Shown: positions 1 to 10,392, numbered from the stretch's first letter. The stretch: DNA of 64,000 nt from Bacteroides fragilis (GCA_945889005.1 CAMDBI010000014.1:1-64000); one strand, 5' to 3'. A program made the numbers and translations. The notes: generated from the letters alone by a model not told the origin.

Positions 1-2073
1 AGTTCCAAACTCAATGTAATGTTCTGGTTTTAGTGTTGTTTTTTTAGTTGAAATTGAAACAATGGAAGCAATAAATTCCTGAAAGTTTTTGAATTTCATT
101 ATTTGAATTTGCTTTGGTGCTTTATTTGATTTTTCAATTTCGTCGAGCAAAATAACAGAGTAGGGGCGACGGCGAACCTTTTCGGTTAGTTGGCCACCTT
201 CTTCGTAACCAATATATCCCGGAGGAGCACCAACCAATCGCGATACAGAAAATTTTTCCATATACTCGCTCATATCGATACGTATGAGATTATCGGTCGA
301 ATCGAACAAATATTTTGCCAATACTTTTGCCAATTGAGTTTTACCAACTCCAGTAGGACCAAGGAAAATAAAAGTACCAATAGGTTTGTTTGGGTCTTTC
401 AAACCTGCTCGGTTGCGTTGAATCGATTTTACAACCTTCTCGATTGCTTCGTTCTGACCAATAACACTTCCCCTGAGTTCTGCACCCATTTTGAGTAAAC
501 GCGAACCTTCGGCTTGAGCAATTCGCTGAACTGGCACGCCAGTCATCATAGCCACTACTTCTGCAACCTTTTCAGAATCAACTGTTACTCGATTTTTACT
601 AAGTTCGTTTTCCCATTTTTGTTTCTCTTGCTCCAATCGTTCAATCAATTCCTTTTCGCGATCGCGAAAACTGGCTGCTTTTTCGAAATTTTGATTTTTG
701 ACCGACTTTATTTTTTCTTTTTTAGTTTCTTCAATATCTTTTTCGAATTGTACAATACGTTCGGGTACTACAATGTTCGAAATATGAACCCTCGAACCCG
801 ATTCATCTAAGGCATCTATAGCTTTGTCGGGCAAATGACGATCGCTAATATATCGCATCGTTAATTTTACACAAGCTTCTATAGCATCGGGTGTATATGA
901 AACATTGTGATGGTCTTCGTATTTCTCTTTTATATTGTTGAGAATCTCGAGAGTTTCTTCGGCCGAAGTAGGTTCGACCATTACTTTTTGAAATCGACGC
1001 TCCAAAGCACCATCTTTTTCGATATGTTGGCGGTATTCGTCAAGAGTAGTTGCACCTATACATTGTATTTCGCCACGAGCCAATGCTGGTTTCAACATAT
1101 TAGCTGCATCGAGCGAACCAGTAGCTCCTCCGGCTCCAACAATGGTATGAATTTCGTCAATAAACAAAATGATATTCGGATTTTTCTGAAGTTCGTTCAA
1201 AATAGCTTTCATACGTTCTTCGAATTGACCACGATACTTGGTTCCTGCTACTATAGAAGCCAAATCGAGCGCTATCACTCTTTTGCCAAATAGCACTCGC
1301 GATACTTTTCGCTGTACAATTCGCATAGCGAGACCTTCGGCTATTGCCGATTTTCCAACTCCAGGATCACCTATCAATATAGGATTGTTTTTCTTTCGTC
1401 TACTAAGAATTTGAGCCAAACGTTCAATTTCTTTCTCGCGTCCAACTATGGGATCCATTTTACCCTCTTCGGCCGACTTTGTTAAGTCTGAGCCAAAATT
1501 GTCCAAAACAGGTGTTTCTGATTGAGTTTTCTGACTACCCTGCGGTTGCTGAGGGTTCGATTTTCCAGAGCCACTTCCATATGCAGAACTTTTCTCATCG
1601 TCCTCATCTCCGGTATAATCGGCTTTTGATTGTGTTTTACGTACTTCCATTTCGTTCTTCACTATTGTGTAGGTTATGTTTTCGCTATATAACAACTGAG
1701 CAAGACGATTGTTTTCTTCTCGCAATATTGCCAACAATAAATGCCCAGTGTTTACCAAATCGTCTTTCATAGAGCGCGCTTCAAGATATACCAGCTTCAA
1801 AATTTTCTCCGACGATTTTAAAAGTGGCAATGCATCTGCTTTAATAGATACTTTTTTTACAGCATCCATCTTCAACATCGATTCAGCCTTTTTCTTCATT
1901 ACTGGAATATTAATACCTTTTTTTAGTAAAATCTCGATTGCTTCACTTTCGCCATCGCGAATAATGCCCAAAAAAAAGTGCTCAGGTCCAATAAATTCAT
2001 TATAAAGTCTAATAGCTTCCTCTTTGCTATACGACAATACATCTTTAACTTTTTGCGACAATTCAGAATTCAT
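1..2073 (-). CDS. clpC: ATP-dependent Clp protease ATPase subunit ClpC, incomplete and diverging at its visible end
   Basis: ClpC is an AAA+ unfoldase that feeds proteins to ClpP in the cytoplasm. About 690 codons are visible. In order they hold a Clp N-terminal double repeat (residues 1-145), a first ATPase domain (Walker [10 protein letters not shown] near residue 234, Walker B LFIDEIHT), a UVR-like segment (QNFEKAASF, near 464) and the start of the second ATPase domain (GPTGVGKTQ near 573, VILLDEIEK near 648). The family normally continues AHPDVFN and then a sensor segment. Here the frame stays open but reads [16 protein letters not shown] and is unlike ClpC down to base 1. The breakpoint is near base 129. 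The gene may be interrupted by an insertion, or the first 130 bases may be an assembly join. ATG at 2073 gives the expected N-terminus [22 protein letters not shown] -7-like box lies at 2120-2127. The ClpC identity is firm; the end is not explained. Confidence 0.9.
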   Translation of the reverse strand, partial: MNSELSQKVKDVLSYSKEEAIRLYNEFIGPEHFFLGIIRDGESEAIEILLKKGINIPVMKKKAESMLKMDAVKKVSIKADALPLLKSSEKILKLVYLEARSMKDDLVNTGHLLLAILREENNRLAQLLYSENITYTIVKNEMEVRKTQSKADYTGDEDDEKSSAYGSGSGKSNPQQPQGSQKTQSETPVLDNFGSDLTKSAEEGKMDPIVGREKEIERLAQILSRRKKNNPILIGDPGVGKSAIAEGLAMRIVQRKVSRVLFGKRVIALDLASIVAGTKYRGQFEERMKAILNELQKNPNIILFIDEIHTIVGAGGATGSLDAANMLKPALARGEIQCIGATTLDEYRQHIEKDGALERRFQKVMVEPTSAEETLEILNNIKEKYEDHHNVSYTPDAIEACVKLTMRYISDRHLPDKAIDALDESGSRVHISNIVVPERIVQFEKDIEETKKEKIKSVKNQNFEKAASFRDREKELIERLEQEKQKWENELSKNRVTVDSEKVAEVVAMMTGVPVQRIAQAEGSRLLKMGAELRGSVIGQNEAIEKVVKSIQRNRAGLKDPNKPIGTFIFLGPTGVGKTQLAKVLAKYLFDSTDNLIRIDMSEYMEKFSVSRLVGAPPGYIGYEEGGQLTEKVRRRPYSVILLDEIEKSNKAPKQIQIMKFKNFQEFIASIVSISTKKTTLKPEHYIEFGT

Positions 2074-2323
2074 TGTATATTGATAAAATAATAGATTACA
2101 AATTTCATCTTCTATCTGACAAATATATCTAAATATACGAATATTTTTGTAAACAAATACATGTTAATAATTAAATTATAATAGGGTATATGATAACGAT
2201 TTAATGACTAAATTCGTGGGTTCAAATTCTGAATAAAATTGAAAGGAACTATTTCTTTCTATTTTGTTCACTATAAACATGTTTCAAAATAGAGATATAA
2301 TTTTTTTAATAAAAAGATAAAAA

Positions 2324-4831
2324 ATGTCAGATCAGGAGAGGATTATTAAAATCAATATTGAAGAGGAAATGAAAACTGCGTACATCGATTATTCGATGTC
2401 GGTTATTGTTTCACGCGCTTTGCCCGATGTTCGCGATGGTTTAAAACCAGTACACCGAAGGGTATTGTTTGGAATGTCTGAGCTAGGCTTACTTTCTAAC
2501 CGCCCTTATAAAAAATCGGCTCGTATCGTAGGGGAGGTTTTAGGTAAATTTCACCCGCATGGCGACTCTTCTGTATATGAAGCAATGGTACGTATGGCGC
2601 AACCTTGGTCGTTGCGATATCCGCTGGTCGATGGACAAGGTAACTTTGGTTCGCTCGACGACGATCCGCCAGCTGCTATGCGTTATACCGAAGCTCGTAT
2701 GATGAAAATTGCCGAAGAGCTTTTGGCCGATATCGATAAAAATACCGTAGATTTTCAGCTTAACTTCGACGATTCGCTCGAAGAACCCAAAGTATTGCCT
2801 TGCCGCATTCCCAACCTTTTGATTAACGGCACCTCGGGTATTGCTGTAGGTATGGCTACCAACATGCCTCCTCACAACCTTTCGGAGTGTATCGATGGTA
2901 TTATTGCTTATATCGACAACAACGAAATTACCATTGAGGAATTGATGAAATATGTTAAAGGACCCGACTTTCCTACTGGAGGTTCAATTTGTGGCATATC
3001 TGGTATTAAAGATGCTTTCGAAACAGGCCGCGGACGTATTGTACTTAGAGCTAAAACTGAAATTGAACGTTCAAATAGCGGTCGAGAAATAATTGTGGTT
3101 AAGGAGATTCCGTACTTGGTCAACAAAGCTGAATTGATCGTGAAAATTGCCGAAATGGTCAACGATAAAAAAATCGAAGGCATTTCGTATGTCAACGATG
3201 AAAGTGATCGTGACGGTATGCGAATCGTTATTATTCTTAAAAAAGAGGCAACTGCAAACGTTGTTCTAAACAAATTGTTGAAATATTCGCAGTTACAAAC
3301 TGCCTTTAATGTCAACAGCATTGCACTGGTTAATGGTCGCCCTAAAACACTGAATTTAAAACAATTAATTCACTATTACGTTCAGCACCGTCACGAAGTA
3401 ATTATACGAAGAACACAATATGACCTTCAAGAAGCTGAAAAGAAAAAACATATTCTCGAAGGTTTGCTCATTGCACTCGATCACTTGGATGCAATTATTA
3501 CACTCATTAGACAGTCCGACACACCAGATATTGCACGTGAGGGATTGATGTCGGGCTTCAACTTATCTGAAATACAAGCTCGTGCTATTCTCGATATGAG
3601 ATTACAGCGCTTAACCGGTCTTGAACGCGATAAAATAAAAGAAGAATACCAAGAACTGGTAAAACTGTGCGAGTATTTGCAAACAATACTATCGGACGAG
3701 GCCTTGAGAATGACTATTATAAAAGATGAGATGATCGAAGTCAAACATCGTTTTGGCGACGAACGACGTACCAATATTATTCCCGACGATTCGGAATTCA
3801 ATCCCGAAGATTTTTATGCCAACGACGATATGGTCATTACTATTTCGCACATGGGATACATTAAACGAACTCCGTTGAGCGAATTCAAGACACAAACAAG
3901 AGGTGGAACAGGTCAAAAAGGTAGTGCAACACGCGACGAAGATTTTTTGGTGAAAATGTTTAGTGCAACAATGCACAATACAATTTTATTCTTTACAGAA
4001 AAAGGCAAGTGTTTTTGGTTGAAAGTTTATGATATTCCTGAAGGTTCTAAAACATCGAAGGGAAGAGCTATTCAAAATATGATTAACCTCGAAAACGAAG
4101 ATAATATCAAAGCATTTATCAATGTTAATTCGCTTACCGATCAGGAATACATTAAAAACAATTTTATTGTTCTTTGTACCAAAAAAGGAGTAATTAAAAA
4201 GACTTCTCTCGAAGAATACTCTCGACCACGTCAGAATGGAATTATTGCAATTAATGTAAGAGACGAGGATATTTTGCTCGAAGCAAAACTCACCAATGGC
4301 ACAAACGAAATCTTGTTAGCTGTTAGATCGGGCAAAGCCATTCGTTTCAACGAAAAAACAGTTCGTGAAGTTGGTCGAAATGCCTCTGGGGTTAAGGGTG
4401 TAACTCTAGCTGAAGGCTCTAATGACGAAGTGGTAGGTATGGTTTGTTTGTCGGATCCTAAAATGAGTATTTTGGTAGTTTCTCAAAAAGGTTTTGGAAA
4501 ACGATCTGAATTGGAAGATTACCGAATAACCAACCGAGGGGGAAAAGGCGTTAAAACAATTAATGTTACTGATAAAACTGGCGACTTGATTGCTATAAAA
4601 GGAGTTACAGACGACGAAGATCTAATGATCATTACCCGAAATGGTCAAACTATCCGAATGACTACGGATAAAATTAGACTATGTGGCAGGGCTTCTCAAG
4701 GTGTAAAATTGATTAATATTAGAAATAACGACTCTATAGCAGCTGTTGCACAAGTTCCTAAAAGCCAAGATATAGAAGAAGGGCAGGAGGGAGTCGTAAC
4801 TGATGAACTATCTTTACCTGAAACAGAGTAA
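2324..4831 (+). CDS. gyrA: DNA gyrase subunit A
   Basis: GyrA is the DNA-cleaving and rejoining subunit of gyrase, which introduces negative supercoils with GyrB. The 835-residue protein has the usual length. The catalytic tyrosine is Y121 in [11 protein letters not shown]. The quinolone-resistance region [17 protein letters not shown] keeps the serine and acidic residue linked to fluoroquinolone susceptibility. The C-terminal beta-pinwheel has the GyrA-box signature NRGGKGVKT, which separates GyrA from ParC. The tail is acidic. The gene is divergent from clpC, with about 250 bases between them, and appears monocistronic. A fold-back sequence follows the stop codon. Confidence 0.97.
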   Translation: MSDQERIIKINIEEEMKTAYIDYSMSVIVSRALPDVRDGLKPVHRRVLFGMSELGLLSNRPYKKSARIVGEVLGKFHPHGDSSVYEAMVRMAQPWSLRYPLVDGQGNFGSLDDDPPAAMRYTEARMMKIAEELLADIDKNTVDFQLNFDDSLEEPKVLPCRIPNLLINGTSGIAVGMATNMPPHNLSECIDGIIAYIDNNEITIEELMKYVKGPDFPTGGSICGISGIKDAFETGRGRIVLRAKTEIERSNSGREIIVVKEIPYLVNKAELIVKIAEMVNDKKIEGISYVNDESDRDGMRIVIILKKEATANVVLNKLLKYSQLQTAFNVNSIALVNGRPKTLNLKQLIHYYVQHRHEVIIRRTQYDLQEAEKKKHILEGLLIALDHLDAIITLIRQSDTPDIAREGLMSGFNLSEIQARAILDMRLQRLTGLERDKIKEEYQELVKLCEYLQTILSDEALRMTIIKDEMIEVKHRFGDERRTNIIPDDSEFNPEDFYANDDMVITISHMGYIKRTPLSEFKTQTRGGTGQKGSATRDEDFLVKMFSATMHNTILFFTEKGKCFWLKVYDIPEGSKTSKGRAIQNMINLENEDNIKAFINVNSLTDQEYIKNNFIVLCTKKGVIKKTSLEEYSRPRQNGIIAINVRDEDILLEAKLTNGTNEILLAVRSGKAIRFNEKTVREVGRNASGVKGVTLAEGSNDEVVGMVCLSDPKMSILVVSQKGFGKRSELEDYRITNRGGKGVKTINVTDKTGDLIAIKGVTDDEDLMIITRNGQTIRMTTDKIRLCGRASQGVKLINIRNNDSIAAVAQVPKSQDIEEGQEGVVTDELSLPETE

Positions 4832-4832
4832 A

Positions 4833-4908
4833 TTTAAATGCGAAGCCGCTATGATACAAAAATTTGGTTTTTTATAAGAATATACACCTTAGTGTCTTTG
4901 CGTTTAAA
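4833..4908 (+). repeat. Fold-back intergenic element after gyrA
   Basis: Arms TTTAAATGCGAAG (4833-4845) and CTTTGCGTTTAAA (4896-4908) are inverted copies with two differences. Both differences still allow G-U pairing in the plus-strand RNA. The right part contains the word CTTAGTGTCTTTGCG, related to words in the 52318-52556 spacer. It starts one base after the gyrA stop, so it could form the 3' end of the mRNA. Confidence 0.55.
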
Positions 4909-4973
4909 TATTATTTCTATAATATTGTAAAAAAAAATAAGAGTTAACAGTTAAACTTTTAAATACATAAACA

Positions 4974-6119
4974 ATGAAAAAGATATTTTTATTATTACTG
5001 TCGGGGCTTGTAATAAGTGTATATGCACAAGATGAACTTAAACAAGCTACCAAAGCATTTAAAAAAATGGATTATTTTTTGGCTGTAGAAATGGCTCAGA
5101 AAGCCACAGCAAGTGCAGATCCGAAGCAACAAGTCGAAGCATGGCGCTTACTGGGTCAAACATACCAAGCAATTGCACGTGATACAGCTCAGAAATACAA
5201 AGATTATAAAGATGTTATTAAATTATCGTGGGATGCTTATGAAAAAGCTAAAGAAATTGATCCTGAAAAAAAAATTGAGAAAAAAATCAATTTTGAAACT
5301 TTGACTTTTTCTCAATTAGCTTCATTTTATGCGTATAAATTTTATAAGGCAGACGATTTAAATAATGCCTTTATTTGTTACGAAATAGCTTGTAAATCAC
5401 AAAAAAATCCACTTTTAGATGGAAAAATTGATACATCAATAATCTATTATACCGGTGTTATTGCAGTTTCTGCAAAGCTTTATAAAGAATCAATACCATA
5501 TCTCCAACAAACTATCGATATGAAATATGCTGGTGCAAGCCCATATTTGCAACTCAAAAATGCATATTTCGAATTAGGAGATACTGCTAAAGGTAAAGAA
5601 GTATTAACTAAAGCAATAGAAGCATTTAGTAACGATATCAATGTGTTGGTTGAAGTGATCAATTTCTATATAAATGCTGGCATGACCACTGAAGCATTGA
5701 ATTTCTTAGCAAAAGCAAAAGCAAATGATCCCCAAAATATTACATTTCATTTTGTAGAAGGAACATTATATGAGAAAATAAATTTAAAAGATTCAGCTTT
5801 ACAATCATATAAAAATACAATAGCCATAGATTCAATGTATTTCAATGGATATTTTAATATTGGAGTGATGTTCTACAATGAAGCAAAAGAATTGTATGAT
5901 CAAGCAAATAAAGAAAAAGATGACAATATTTACCTGCAATTAAAAACAAAAGCCGATGAAATAATTGTAAAGTCTGAACCATATTTGGAAAAGTCTTACA
6001 TTATGGCTAAAGATGAGGATAAAAAAGTAGTTGGCGAAGCTCTTAGAGCTATATATATCCGTTTAAACAAAATGGACAAAGCCAGTAATATTAAAAAGGA
6101 GATAGAAGCTATTCAATAA
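4974..6119 (+). CDS. Secreted tetratricopeptide-repeat protein
   Basis: A 381-residue protein with a signal peptide (MKKIFLLLLSGLVISVYAQ, cleavage after the AQ) followed by helical TPR-like repeats over most of its length, for example A-x-x-x-Y-x-x-A patterns around residues 20-60, 165-220 and 255-300. It is probably periplasmic or outer-membrane associated and acts as a protein-binding scaffold. No catalytic motif is visible. It lies 142 bases after gyrA, separated by a fold-back element, and is followed by a bidirectional terminator, so it is probably transcribed alone. Conserved TPR proteins next to gyrA are common in Bacteroidota, but their specific role is not established. Confidence 0.8.
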   Translation: MKKIFLLLLSGLVISVYAQDELKQATKAFKKMDYFLAVEMAQKATASADPKQQVEAWRLLGQTYQAIARDTAQKYKDYKDVIKLSWDAYEKAKEIDPEKKIEKKINFETLTFSQLASFYAYKFYKADDLNNAFICYEIACKSQKNPLLDGKIDTSIIYYTGVIAVSAKLYKESIPYLQQTIDMKYAGASPYLQLKNAYFELGDTAKGKEVLTKAIEAFSNDINVLVEVINFYINAGMTTEALNFLAKAKANDPQNITFHFVEGTLYEKINLKDSALQSYKNTIAIDSMYFNGYFNIGVMFYNEAKELYDQANKEKDDNIYLQLKTKADEIIVKSEPYLEKSYIMAKDEDKKVVGEALRAIYIRLNKMDKASNIKKEIEAIQ

Positions 6120-6124
6120 ATTAA

Positions 6125-6156
6125 AAAATACACTGTTTTAACGAACGGTGTATTTT
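6125..6156. terminator. Bidirectional terminator between TPR gene and TolC-like ORF
   Basis: Arms AAAATACACTGTT (6125-6137) and AACGGTGTATTTT (6144-6156) pair over 13 bases with one wobble. A and T tracts lie on either side, so it can serve both convergent genes. Confidence 0.7.
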
Positions 6157-6209
6157 ATTAGACACTCTATTTAACATAATATTAATTATAATACAATTGT
6201 TTTGTGCTT

Positions 6210-7130
6210 TTAATAGTTGATTAATTCTAATTGAAATGCTAATTGATTGTATTGACGGATTGTATTTATATAATTAATTTTTAATAACAAAATCTTTAAA
6301 TAAGAATCAAAGTTATTGTTCGTCTCAAATTGTTCTTGCATATCTATTATTGGCAGCGTATATTGGTAAAAATGCTTCAAGTTATAAAATTGTTGGTTCA
6401 TTTTACATACAATGCTTTCAGATTCATGCGACAATTCGTTTACTATTGTTTTAAAGTTTTCTTGGTTATTAGATAGAACCTGATGATTGATGATAATATA
6501 TTGTGCAATTTTATTACAATCAGTAATTTTTGAAAATGCTCCTAGTTCAACTATTTTATATTCAGACGAATCTGGCAAAAATTCATTTTCAATTCCAGAA
6601 TACCTGGCAATATTCTCTAAAGCAATAAAAATATCTTGTTCTATCGTATTCATCATGGTTTCTATACTATCAAAACGACTTAAAACATATTTAGTTTTTA
6701 TATCTTCGAGATAATTAGAATCAATTTTAAGTTCCGTTTCGATTCGAATACTCATGGTCGAATCGATAAAATCTTTACATAAATAATACTTAAAAACAGA
6801 ACACTGGTAGAGATCCCAATTGTCTTTGAGTAACTGCTCTCTTTTTTTAAATTGGATTTTTTTATATAAATGATGCGCTTGCTTGTGTGTTTTATTTTTT
6901 GAAAAATTAAAAAAGTATGTTTTGTTTTTATTTAGTTCTGGAAGTTGAAAATTGTTGCTTAAAATTTTATTCTCAAAAAATACTGTTTTTTGAAAATTTA
7001 CTGAATCTATACATTGCTGTAGACTATATGTTTGACCCAATGCAATTGAACAGTTAATATAAAAAACTAAAATGATAATTACTATTTTAATCATAAAGTT
7101 ATTTGTTATAGCAAAAAAAATGGGTTTCAT
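6210..7130 (-). CDS. Short exported protein with TolC-like start, coupled to rimO
   Basis: A 306-residue protein with an N-terminal hydrophobic export signal ending near IALGQ, then TYSLQQCIDSV. That resembles the TLxECIxxA opening of TolC-family outer-membrane efflux proteins. The rest is rich in K, N and I, largely helical, and ends with a tyrosine (LELINY). Typical TolC proteins have about 420-450 residues, so this would be a shortened or degenerate member. The ATG at 7130 overlaps the rimO stop as ATGA, which suggests translational coupling; an inner ATG at 7094 would give a more compact signal peptide. I do not recognise it firmly. The gene is real by its length and position, but its function is open. 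Confidence 0.6.
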   Translation of the reverse strand: MKPIFFAITNNFMIKIVIIILVFYINCSIALGQTYSLQQCIDSVNFQKTVFFENKILSNNFQLPELNKNKTYFFNFSKNKTHKQAHHLYKKIQFKKREQLLKDNWDLYQCSVFKYYLCKDFIDSTMSIRIETELKIDSNYLEDIKTKYVLSRFDSIETMMNTIEQDIFIALENIARYSGIENEFLPDSSEYKIVELGAFSKITDCNKIAQYIIINHQVLSNNQENFKTIVNELSHESESIVCKMNQQFYNLKHFYQYTLPIIDMQEQFETNNNFDSYLKILLLKINYINTIRQYNQLAFQLELINY

Positions 7131-8440
7131 ATAATTTCTCCAAAAAGATCAAATTCACGGGCTTTGGTAATTTTAATGCGATAAAATTCACCAATTTTCA
7201 ATTTTATATTACTGGACTCAATCAATACTTCATTGTCGACCTCGGGCGAATCGGCCTGGGTTCGACCAATGTAGTATTCACCTTCTTTTCGGTCAATAAT
7301 GGTTTTAAACTCCTTCCCTATTTTATTAAAATTTATTTCCTCAGAAATTTGTTGTTGCAATTGCATAATTTCGTTGGCTCGTTTCATTTTTACTTCATCG
7401 GGAACATCGTCCTTATATTTTTTATAAGAATAGGTATCTTCTTCGTGCGAATAAGTAAACACACCTAATCGATCGAAACGTATTTGACGAACAAAGTCTA
7501 AAAGTTCGTCAAAATCTTGATCTGTTTCGCCCGGATGCCCTACCAATAAAGTTGTACGCAAGGTTAAACCTGGTACTTCTTTTCTAAATTTTGCAATAAG
7601 TTCTAATGATTTTTCTTTGGTAAAGCTACGGCGCATAATTTTCAGCATATTATTACTAATGTGCTGAAAAGGAATATCGAGGTATTTGCATACTTTTGGG
7701 TTATTCTGAATGATTGCTAGAATATCATTAGGGAAACCTGCCGGGTAAGTATAATGAAGCCTAATCCACTCAATGCCATTAATTTCGCTAAGTTTATCGA
7801 CCAATTGCGGTAACATCAATTTTCCATTTAGGTCTTTGCCGTAATAAGACAGATCCTGCGCAATAAGAATAAGTTCTTTCACTCCACTATTGGCCAATAA
7901 AGTAGCTTCTTCAACCAATTGTTCGATTGGTAAGGAAACATGCTTTCCACGAATAAGTGGAATAGCACAATAAGCACAACCACGATCGCAACCTTCCGAT
8001 ATTTTGAGATAAGCGTAATGCTTAGGAGTTGATACAACCCGCTCTCCTAATAGACTATCGCGATAATTATAACCTAGCCCTTTCACTATATTTTCAATAT
8101 TGTTTACTCCAAAAAATTGATCTACTTCGGGTATTTCTTGTTTCAAATCTTTGGCGTATCGTTCAGACAAACATCCAATAACAAATAGATTGTCGATTTT
8201 TCCGGCTTTTTTTGCATTGGCATATAGCAAAATAGTATCGATCGACTCTTGCTTAGCATCACTTATAAAGCCACAAGTATTGATTATTATGTTACGTGCA
8301 GTAGTTTTCTCAACATTATGTTCTATAATTAGATTATTGGCGCTTAACTGAGATATAAGCTTTTCACTATCAACAGTATTCTTAGAGCAACCTAAAGTAA
8401 TAATGTGAATTTTATCGGTAGTTTTTTTTTGTGTTTTCAA
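7127..8440 (-). CDS. rimO: Ribosomal protein S12 methylthiotransferase RimO
   Basis: RimO is a radical-SAM enzyme that adds a methylthio group to a conserved aspartate of ribosomal protein S12. The N-terminal UPF0004 domain has three cluster cysteines (LGCSKNT, INTCGFI, IGCLSER). The radical-SAM motif is CDRGCAYC, and a C-terminal TRAM domain ends the protein. No ATG fits. The frame extends upstream to a TTG at 8488, but those codons come from an AT-rich repeat and read as ISYLLISYLISF. I therefore choose the TTG at 8440, which starts MKTQKKTTDKIHIITLGC and gives 437 residues, normal for RimO. The gene follows ftsY in a block conserved in Bacteroidota. Confidence 0.93.
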   Translation of the reverse strand: MKTQKKTTDKIHIITLGCSKNTVDSEKLISQLSANNLIIEHNVEKTTARNIIINTCGFISDAKQESIDTILLYANAKKAGKIDNLFVIGCLSERYAKDLKQEIPEVDQFFGVNNIENIVKGLGYNYRDSLLGERVVSTPKHYAYLKISEGCDRGCAYCAIPLIRGKHVSLPIEQLVEEATLLANSGVKELILIAQDLSYYGKDLNGKLMLPQLVDKLSEINGIEWIRLHYTYPAGFPNDILAIIQNNPKVCKYLDIPFQHISNNMLKIMRRSFTKEKSLELIAKFRKEVPGLTLRTTLLVGHPGETDQDFDELLDFVRQIRFDRLGVFTYSHEEDTYSYKKYKDDVPDEVKMKRANEIMQLQQQISEEINFNKIGKEFKTIIDRKEGEYYIGRTQADSPEVDNEVLIESSNIKLKIGEFYRIKITKAREFDLFGEII

Positions 8441-8483
8441 TGGAAAAGATATTAGATATGAGATTAATAGATATGAGATATTT

Positions 8484-8610
8484 GACAAATAGATATGTGA
8501 TTTGAGATATATGACAAAAAAAAATAAGTCTTGATACTTGAGTCTTTTGTCTTTTAGTCCTGTGTTTTATATCTATTTGTCTAGTGTCTTATATCTTATA
8601 TCTATTTGTC
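8484..8610. repeat. AT-rich fold-back repeat between ftsY and rimO
   Basis: GACAAATAGATAT at 8484-8496 has two inverted copies, ATATCTATTTGTC, at 8569-8581 and 8598-8610. The left part also repeats AGATATGAGAT-like words, and the right part repeats TTATATCT and TTGATACT. It overlaps the artificial N-terminal extension of rimO. Confidence 0.65.
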
Positions 8611-8619
8611 TTGATACTA

Positions 8620-9570
8620 TTATTTACTAAAAAGCGATTCTACAAACTGTGTTTTGTTGAACAATTGTAGATCGTCCATTTTTTCACCCACTCCAATGTA
8701 TTTTACTGGAACTTTGAACTGGTCTGCGATACCAATTACAACGCCGCCCTTTGCAGTTCCATCGAGTTTGGTTACTGCCAATGCATTTACTTCTGTGGCA
8801 AGTGTAAAATGTTTGGCTTGTTCAAAGGCATTTTGTCCGGTTGAACCATCGAGAATGAGCAATATCTCATGAGGTGCATTGGGAACGACTTTTTTCATCA
8901 CGTTTTTGATTTTAGTAAGTTCGTTCATTAGGTTTATTTTGTTATGTAATCGACCTGCCGTATCGATAATAACAACATCTATTCCTTTAGCAACAGCTGA
9001 ACTTATGGTATCGAAAGCAACAGAAGCCGGGTCAGTACCCATTTGTTGCTTAACAATTTCGACACCCGAGCGATCTGCCCATATAGTGAGCTGATCGACA
9101 GCAGCTGCTCGAAAGGTATCTGCCGCACCAAGCATAACTGTTTTTCCGGCCTTTTTGAATTGATGGCTAAGTTTCCCGATGGTTGTGGTTTTTCCTACAC
9201 CATTTACGCCAACAATCATAATTACATAAGGCTTTGGTAGGTCTGTACTGAAAAAATTTTCTTCAACAGCAGTCGATTTGTTTTGCTCCAACATTAGCCC
9301 AATTTCTTCTTTCAAAATACGGTCGAGCTCATCGGTTCCCAAAAATTTCTCACGTCTAACTCGGTCTTCAATTCGACGAATGATTTTAAGCGTTGTTTCG
9401 ACCCCAACATCAGAACTAATTAAGACCTCTTCAAGATTATCCAACACTTCCTCGTCAACCTGCGATTTGCCAACGATTGCTCTAGAAAGCTTTTTGAAAA
9501 CATTTTCTTTAGTAATGGACAAGCCCTTTTCGAGATTTTCATTTTTTTTAATAAATCCAAAAATTCCCAT
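8620..9570 (-). CDS. ftsY: Signal recognition particle receptor FtsY
   Basis: FtsY is the membrane-associated GTPase that docks SRP-ribosome complexes at the Sec translocon. The 316-residue protein is the short form without a long acidic A domain. It has an SRP54-type helical N domain (1-100) and a G domain with G1 GVNGVGKT (121-128), the DTFRAAA insertion motif, DTAGRL and TKLDGTAKGG. It ends in the amphipathic helix VESLFSK. It lies downstream of the DUF4295 gene, after a terminator, and upstream of rimO. Confidence 0.96.
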   Translation of the reverse strand: MGIFGFIKKNENLEKGLSITKENVFKKLSRAIVGKSQVDEEVLDNLEEVLISSDVGVETTLKIIRRIEDRVRREKFLGTDELDRILKEEIGLMLEQNKSTAVEENFFSTDLPKPYVIMIVGVNGVGKTTTIGKLSHQFKKAGKTVMLGAADTFRAAAVDQLTIWADRSGVEIVKQQMGTDPASVAFDTISSAVAKGIDVVIIDTAGRLHNKINLMNELTKIKNVMKKVVPNAPHEILLILDGSTGQNAFEQAKHFTLATEVNALAVTKLDGTAKGGVVIGIADQFKVPVKYIGVGEKMDDLQLFNKTQFVESLFSK

Positions 9571-9690
9571 TATAAATTAGTTAAAAGATATAAGACAAAA
9601 AATATAATATTATTGATAAGTCACAAGCTAATTAAAACACTTCTTATAATCCGAAAAAGGGTTTTTTGAGTGCGATTGGAACAAAATAAA

Positions 9691-9722
9691 AAAAGCTTTC
9701 CCTACGTTGAGAAAGCTTTCTT
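9691..9722 (-). terminator. Terminator after the rpmB-rpmG-DUF4295 operon
   Basis: On the minus strand a stem of about nine pairs (AAGCTTTC at 9693-9700 with GAAAGCTT at 9711-9718) is followed by a run of T. It lies just after the DUF4295 stop and before ftsY. Confidence 0.75.
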
Positions 9723-9748
9723 AAAAAATTATGTTGTACATCAAAAAA

Positions 9749-9901
9749 TTACTTTGCAAGATAATCTTTGATATCTTCGTTGTGCATTACATCTTCTTTA
9801 AAGCCGTAAGCTCCGGTAGCAGGGTTTTTAATCATTTTAATCACTCGGGTAAAATTTTTTCCCAACCCGGTTTTAAGCGTTGCAACTACTTTCTTTGCCA
9901 T
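9749..9901 (-). CDS. DUF4295 family small basic protein
   Basis: A 50-residue protein starting MAKKVVATLKTGLGKNF and ending NEDIKDYLAK. This matches the DUF4295 family, which in Bacteroidota is encoded directly after ribosomal protein genes L28 and L33. It is small and basic and probably ribosome associated, but no role is proven as far as I know. The start codon lies 14 bases after the rpmG stop, in the same operon. A terminator follows it. Confidence 0.88.
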   Translation of the reverse strand: MAKKVVATLKTGLGKNFTRVIKMIKNPATGAYGFKEDVMHNEDIKDYLAK

Positions 9902-9915
9902 GGTTTATATTGTTT

Positions 9916-10098
9916 TTACTTTATTTCTTTATGAACTGTTACTTTTTTGAGAATTGAATTGTATTTTTTCAACTCAAGTCTTTCGGGAGTATTCTTTTTG
10001 TTTTTGGTAGTAATATACCTTGAAGTACCTGGTTGACCACTATCTTTGTGTTCGGTACATTCCATTATTACTTGTATGCGGTTTCCTTTTTTTGCCAT
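9916..10098 (-). CDS. rpmG: Large ribosomal subunit protein bL33
   Basis: A 60-residue L33 protein of the 50S subunit ([18 protein letters not shown], with [22 protein letters not shown] typical of the family). It has only one cysteine, so it is a zinc-free form rather than the four-cysteine zinc-ribbon type. It lies 20 bases after rpmB and just before the DUF4295 gene. Confidence 0.96.
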   Translation of the reverse strand: MAKKGNRIQVIMECTEHKDSGQPGTSRYITTKNKKNTPERLELKKYNSILKKVTVHKEIK

Positions 10099-10118
10099 GA
10101 TGCCTTGTACTTATTGTA

Positions 10119-10358
10119 TTAAAACTGTATATAACCTTTGCTTATTGCTTGATCAATTGCACCTTTTAAACCAAGTTTATTAATAACTCTGATTCCTGCA
10201 GCTGATACTTTTAACGAAATCCAGCAATTTTCTTCTTCGAAAAAAAATTTCTTAGTAAAAAGATTGGGTTCGAACGTCCTTTTGGTACGTCTTTTTGAGT
10301 GCGAAACATTGTTTCCCACCATTGTGCTTTTCCCTGTTATCTGACAAATGCGTGACAT
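10119..10358 (-). CDS. rpmB: Large ribosomal subunit protein bL28
   Basis: A 79-residue L28 protein ([20 protein letters not shown], then [13 protein letters not shown]), a late-assembly component of the 50S subunit. The CxxxxGK start is typical, without the zinc-binding CxxC pair. It is the first gene of the rpmB-rpmG-DUF4295 operon, with a promoter upstream at 10393-10424. Confidence 0.96.
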   Translation of the reverse strand: MSRICQITGKSTMVGNNVSHSKRRTKRTFEPNLFTKKFFFEEENCWISLKVSAAGIRVINKLGLKGAIDQAISKGYIQF

Positions 10359-10392
10359 TTTCTTATTCTTTATAGTTTTTTAAAACGGATTG

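Noticed and set aside
1-129. An intein in clpC
   Set aside because: The sequence after DEIEK starts SNKAPK and has no GDT-type block A, so an intein is not supported, although the visible length is short.
2540-2875. Open frames on the minus strand inside gyrA
   Set aside because: They mirror the conserved gyrA frame, overlap it entirely and have no recognisable protein content.
8440-8488. TTG at 8488 as the rimO start
   Set aside because: It would add residues encoded by repeat DNA that no RimO has; TTG at 8440 gives the usual length.
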